Shown one piece after another: positions 61,401 through 64,000 of a stretch of DNA of 64,000 nucleotides (position 1 is the stretch's first letter; each line of letters begins with the position of its first letter). Source of the DNA: Mycolicibacterium malmesburyense (GTDB lineage Bacteria > Actinomycetota > Actinomycetes > Mycobacteriales > Mycobacteriaceae); contig NZ_CVTB01000258.1 in the NCBI RefSeq assembly GCF_001050015.1, positions 93,065-157,064 of the forward strand. The letters run 5' to 3'. Under the pieces are notes generated by a model. It was not told the origin of the DNA, searched no databases, and was given only the letters and a program-made list of their open reading frames with translations. A program made the translations under genes and the position numbers.

Positions 61401-62083
61401 TCGAGGGGTATGACCGCCTCGCAGAACTCGATTGGGACTCGTACCGGGCGCGCTACGGCAATATCCAGCGCCTCGACCGGATCCTCGAGGCGGAGGACGA
61501 CGACGTCAACCGCTACCGAGCCTCCAAGCAGGCCGATGTGCTGATGTTGCTGTATCTGTTGTCATCGGATGAGTTGCGCGAACTGCTCAATCGGCTCGGT
61601 TATCAGCTCGCGCCGGAGATGATTCCCGCGATGGTCGACTACTACATCGCTCGCACCTCGCACGGTTCCACGCTCAGCGCGGTCGTGCATTCGTGGGTGC
61701 TGGCCCGAGCGAACCGCGATCACGCCGTCGACTTCTTTCGCGATGTGCTGAAATCCGACGTCGACGACATACAGGGCGGCACGACGTCGGAGGGTATCCA
61801 CCTCGCCGCGATGGCGGGCAGCGTGGACCTGATGCAGCGGTGCTTCACGGGCCTGGAGTTACGCGGCAACCGCCTCGTGCTGTCGCCGCAGTGGCCGGAA
61901 TCATTGGGTGCGTTGGGCTTTCCGATTCACTATCGAGGCCATCATCTTCATATTCGGGTCAGCGGCCGGGGAGCCGAAGTCAGCGTCGGCCCCCATGATG
62001 TTCCGCCCGTGACCATCGAATGCCGCGGGCGCGTACAACAACTCATACCCGGAAGCGTCATCAGGTTTATAAGCGAACGGTAG
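58409..62083 (+). CDS. otsB1: OtsB1-type trehalose-phosphatase fused to GH65
   Basis: A 1224-residue three-part enzyme like M. tuberculosis OtsB1 (Rv2006, about 1327 residues, DosR regulon). Residues about 8-165 are a HAD/beta-phosphoglucomutase-like domain in which the nucleophile is lost (FGLDGSVV where FDLDG is expected). About 180-420 is trehalose-6-phosphate phosphatase (LDFDGTLSDI, SGRDL, GDDLTDEDAF intact). From about 430 to the end is a GH65 (alpha/alpha)6 phosphorylase/hydrolase with catalytic Glu in VIGPDEFHSG. It should make or break trehalose or related disaccharides. GTG 58409 is preferred; 58421 and TTG 58385 are alternatives. Confidence 0.9.
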   Translation: MRTPVTIDPRHHDAVLFGLDGSVVGTTSIAGIARKLMDAGVGTAAYSAGRERHRIPSDAGLEDPFTVRVDGVVAEALGLPEMPDPAVLLEACARLGVAPERSVVIEGSELGVQVARQGGFALVVGVAPAALHDALLASGADVVVSDVTEVSVRSGAKRLSGLPNALDSYGQLLAAVDDRRPFVCLDFDGTLSDIVSDPDAAVPVEGVADALAAMAEQCPVAILSGRDLADLRVRVGVPGLWYAGSHGFEMVGPDGTEYHNHDAAAAIPALQQAADALCDRLGSIAGAFVERKRYAVAVHYRNVAADCVAEIVAATHEYCARFGLRVTTGRKVVELRPDIDWDKGSALKWIQDRLPPEGRSIAIYIGDDLTDEDAFDVLRAGGIGIAVRHDEDHDRPTAASFALASPLQVREFVDRGGRWLARQHATSMVAWTYTFEGYDPPSEKLREALCTVGNGYFATRGAAPESKAGQVHYPGTYAAGVYNRLDDVLAGKTLEHESLVNLPNWLPLTFRVDGGDWFDVDAVTVLSYRQTLDLRGGVLTRAVRFSDGAGRTTSMTQRRLVSMNQAHVAALETTVTAENWSGTVEFRSTLDANVCNGGVERYRGLASNHLEALKMAEVTDNSVLMTIRTRQSQIPIALAARTTVWHDGNSAVAKYRLVEEEFEIGHDIFVDMTEGQSLTVEKVVSLVTGRDVATSEPAAGAERRLARQGRFREIHREHTLAWAHIWERLSIEFDGHPEELKILRLHLLHLLQTVSNHSEDLDIGVPARGLHGEAYRGHVFWDELFIFPVLNLRFPTVTRALLRYRYRRLIEARRAAKLAGYAGAMFPWQSGSDGREESPSLHLNPRSGRWNPDASHLAHHIGIAVAYNVWQFYQATGDLAYLIDYGAEMLIEIARFWVSRTTYDDAADRYGILGVIGPDEFHSGYPDRPFTGVDNNSYTNVMAVWVILRAIEALQEVPLPNRLDLRERLGLTDEELEHWDRVSRRMFVPFHDGMVSQFEGYDRLAELDWDSYRARYGNIQRLDRILEAEDDDVNRYRASKQADVLMLLYLLSSDELRELLNRLGYQLAPEMIPAMVDYYIARTSHGSTLSAVVHSWVLARANRDHAVDFFRDVLKSDVDDIQGGTTSEGIHLAAMAGSVDLMQRCFTGLELRGNRLVLSPQWPESLGALGFPIHYRGHHLHIRVSGRGAEVSVGPHDVPPVTIECRGRVQQLIPGSVIRFISER

Positions 62084-62120
62084 GGCCAGGTCCCGTCAGG
62101 TGGCGCAGGGACGCAGCCAC

Positions 62121-62573
62121 TCAGCGGTGGTGACCGAGCTCTGCGAGCACCGCGTCGACCAAAGCGGGAACGGCCCCCGCTACATCGGGCGTCAGGCCGA
62201 CGCCATGGTCGGTGTCGACGATGTCCACGCTGAACCCGACCAGGCGATCGGGCAGTTGCTTGAGCGCTTCGCCCAACGCGTATGCCTGCGGTAAGCCGAT
62301 CGCATGTGTGCTGACCGCGCCCGCTGATTCTTCGTCGCCGGGGGTCCATCGCCGGATCCGACCGGGACACGACCCTTCGCCCATGGCGGCATCGACCACA
62401 ACCGCGAGGCCGGCGCCGCTCCAAGCGTCGAGTAGGGCGCCGGGCTCGCCAGTGGCGAGGAGCACCCGAACACCGGCGAGGTTGCGGTTGGCGATCTCGT
62501 CAGCGACGACAAGGCCGACCCCATCGTCGCGGCGGTAGCTGTTGCCGACCCCGATCACGACATCACCGCTCAC
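62121..62573 (-). CDS. Hydrogenase maturation protease
   Basis: A 150-residue endopeptidase of the HyaD/HycI family that clips the C-terminal tail of the [NiFe] large subunit once Ni is inserted. It starts VIGVGNSYRRDDGVGLVVADE with the metal-binding Asp; VVVDAAMGEG and STHAIGLPQAYALGE hold the Asp and His that complete the site. GTG 62573 overlaps the large-subunit stop by GTGA. The large subunit here ends soon after its last Cys motif, so a tail to cut is short (see findings). The convergent otsB1 gene is 37 bases away. Confidence 0.9.
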   Translation of the reverse strand: MSGDVVIGVGNSYRRDDGVGLVVADEIANRNLAGVRVLLATGEPGALLDAWSGAGLAVVVDAAMGEGSCPGRIRRWTPGDEESAGAVSTHAIGLPQAYALGEALKQLPDRLVGFSVDIVDTDHGVGLTPDVAGAVPALVDAVLAELGHHR

Positions 62574-63862
62574 AACCGGTCGACCGTCAGCCTCAGGAAG
62601 TGCGCCGAACACGAGATGCAGGGGTCGTGATTGCGGATCGCCCTCTCGCACAGCGCGGTGAGCGCGTCGTCGGCCAACGCGAGGTTTGCGCCGACGAGGT
62701 CGGCCATCTCATGCTCGATGGCCGCCTGGTTCTGTGCGGTCGGAGGAACGATCACCGCTGCCCTGACGACACCGTCCGCGCCGACGTCGTAGCGGTGATA
62801 CAGCAGCCCCCGCGGCGCTTCGCTGACACCGTGGCCGACACCGTCACGGGCGGGGACGTCGACGAAGGGCCGGTCAGGCAACCGGTACTCGGTGATGATA
62901 CGCAGCGCTTCGTCTATTGCATAGATGATTTCGACGGCGCGCACGAGGATGCTGCGGAACGGATTCCGGCACTCCTCACCCAGTCCCGCTCGGGCGGCCG
63001 CCTCGCGGGCGACGGGGGAGAGGGTTGTGGAGTTCAGCGAGTACCGGGCGAGCGGGCCGGTCAGATAGCGGGCGCCGTCCAGCGTGGCGTGCAGCGCGGT
63101 GGACCGCTGCACCTGCGATTCGATGACGTGGTCGCTGAATTCGCTGACCGGAAACGGCTGCCCCCCGCTCCTGCCGATGGCGCCGTTCTCGATCGGGTAC
63201 CGGTCGGGCACCGTCAGCGCCAGGAATTCGTGGTCGAATTCTGCTTCGGGAAAATCGAATTCACTCGCCCGGTCCAGCAACCACAGCGCGTCATCGAGGG
63301 AGTGACGAAGTTGCTCGGCCAGCGGGCCGAGGTCGCGTGGCTGCGGGACGGAGTAGAACCCGCCCAACCGGACGTTGATCGGGTGGATCGCACGCCCGCC
63401 GATCTTCTCCATCAGCCGATTGCCGGCCTTCTTCAACGCCAGCCCGCGCTCGATGAATTCCGGGTGATCCCTCGCGAGGCTGATCCCGTCGGGATAACCC
63501 AGAAAGTCCGGCGCGTGCAGAAGCACGATGTGCAGGGCGTGGCTGTGAATCCACTCCCCGCAGTAAAGAAGTCGTCGCAACGCCACCAGTTCCGGATCGA
63601 CGGTCACTCCGCATGCGTCCTCGATGGCGTTGCACGCGCTCACCTGATAGGCGACGGGGCAGATGCCGCACACCCTCGCGGTGATGTCGGGTGGTTCGGT
63701 ATAAGCGCGCCCGCGAAGGAACGCTTCGAAGAAGCGCGGCGGTTCGTAGATGTTCAACTCCACGGTGTCGACGATTCCGTCGCGCAGCGTCACGTGAAGG
63801 GCGCCCTCGCCTTCCACCCGTGTCAGCGCCCCGACGCTCAGCGTTCGGATCTCTTCGCTCAC
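62570..63862 (-). CDS. [NiFe]-hydrogenase large subunit (group 3 type)
   Basis: A 430-residue catalytic subunit. The Ni ligands are in RVCGICPVAYQ (about 62-72) and DPCISCSAHFLRLTV (near the C-terminus). Length and the lack of a signal peptide fit cytoplasmic group 3 (bidirectional, NAD(P)-linked, 3b/3d) enzymes, as Hyh/Hyd3 of M. smegmatis, which is induced by hypoxia. GTG 63862 overlaps the small-subunit stop by GTGA. Upstream diaphorase subunits would lie beyond the window. It can dispose of reductant as H2 when oxygen is short. Confidence 0.9.
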   Translation of the reverse strand: MSEEIRTLSVGALTRVEGEGALHVTLRDGIVDTVELNIYEPPRFFEAFLRGRAYTEPPDITARVCGICPVAYQVSACNAIEDACGVTVDPELVALRRLLYCGEWIHSHALHIVLLHAPDFLGYPDGISLARDHPEFIERGLALKKAGNRLMEKIGGRAIHPINVRLGGFYSVPQPRDLGPLAEQLRHSLDDALWLLDRASEFDFPEAEFDHEFLALTVPDRYPIENGAIGRSGGQPFPVSEFSDHVIESQVQRSTALHATLDGARYLTGPLARYSLNSTTLSPVAREAAARAGLGEECRNPFRSILVRAVEIIYAIDEALRIITEYRLPDRPFVDVPARDGVGHGVSEAPRGLLYHRYDVGADGVVRAAVIVPPTAQNQAAIEHEMADLVGANLALADDALTALCERAIRNHDPCISCSAHFLRLTVDRL

Positions 63863-64000
63863 CGGTCGTTCCGTTCGTGGTCGAAGTTGACCGCGTTGAA
63901 CGTGGTGAAGACGCGCTCCACGCCGCCGGCGGACATTCCGTCCCGGCGCAACACCGGGATGAGCGCGGCGGTGTTGGGAGTGGCGGCGGGACCGAAGCAC
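63859..64000 (-). CDS. [NiFe]-hydrogenase small subunit, C-terminal fragment
   Basis: Only the last 46 codons are visible. The frame reads CFGPAATPNTAALIPVLRRD and ends FDHERNDR: a CxGP cysteine typical of the cluster-binding end of hydrogenase small subunits, followed by a helical tail. It is translationally coupled to the large subunit (GTGA). The gene continues past the right edge on the minus strand. Confidence 0.85.
   Translation of the reverse strand, partial: CFGPAATPNTAALIPVLRRDGMSAGGVERVFTTFNAVNFDHERNDR

Overview
The window is high-GC actinobacterial DNA from a mycobacterium, most likely a rapid grower (Mycolicibacterium type). The evidence is a run of genes in the order known from the Mycobacterium tuberculosis chromosome around Rv1007c-Rv1026: metG, tatD, rpfB, rsmA, ispE, pks16, pth, rplY, lpqT, arsC, prs, glmU, tRNA-Gln, a TetR gene, mfd, mazG, lpqU, eno, ftsB-like, DUF501, ppx2. 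GTG starts, 4-base overlaps and TAnnnT -10 elements placed directly before start codons also fit. I worked from sequence alone; names and family assignments come from recognised motifs and remembered homologues, not from database searches.

Region 1 (1-32290) is housekeeping: tRNA charging, resuscitation-promoting factor RpfB, ribosome maturation, isoprenoid synthesis, nucleotide and cell-wall precursors (prs, glmU), transcription-coupled repair (mfd), glycolysis (eno), septum formation and polyphosphate metabolism. It is interrupted by lineage-specific inserts: a soluble Ser/Thr kinase (3046-3837), a drug-export-type ABC pair (7019-8838), a TetR/hydrolase module with two matching operators (8835-11344), and a metal-hydrolase/unknown/iron-sulfur/cutinase stretch (11412-15374). 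A secreted protein with perfect 30-bp tandem repeats lies between mfd and mazG.

Region 2 (32291-64000) is different. It looks like a hypoxia/dormancy island: an orphan DosR response regulator without a sensor kinase, three Acg-type nitroreductases, six double-domain universal stress proteins, a wax ester synthase/DGAT, a Rv2004c-like phosphotransferase-kinase, an OtsB1-GH65 fusion, PEP synthase, a Ddn-like F420 enzyme, an acetyl-CoA synthetase/pyruvate dehydrogenase/acyl carrier protein operon, an NRAMP transporter, and a cytosolic [NiFe]-hydrogenase running off the right edge. Many of these have M. tuberculosis homologues in the DosR regulon. Six intergenic regions contain sequences matching the DosR box (GGGACT-NN-AGTCCC and variants). 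They occur mostly in pairs about 22 bp apart, and in at least five transcription units the nearest box ends 36-37 bases from the start codon.

Taken together, the island would let the cell, when oxygen falls, store carbon as lipid and trehalose-type sugars, re-route acetate, pyruvate and PEP, reoxidise cofactors with hydrogenase and F420/flavin reductases, and buffer stress with USPs, all under one local response regulator. The main new points are the box geometry, the orphan DosR, the acyl carrier protein fused into a PDH/acetyl-CoA synthetase operon, and a 31-residue membrane peptide heading a USP operon.
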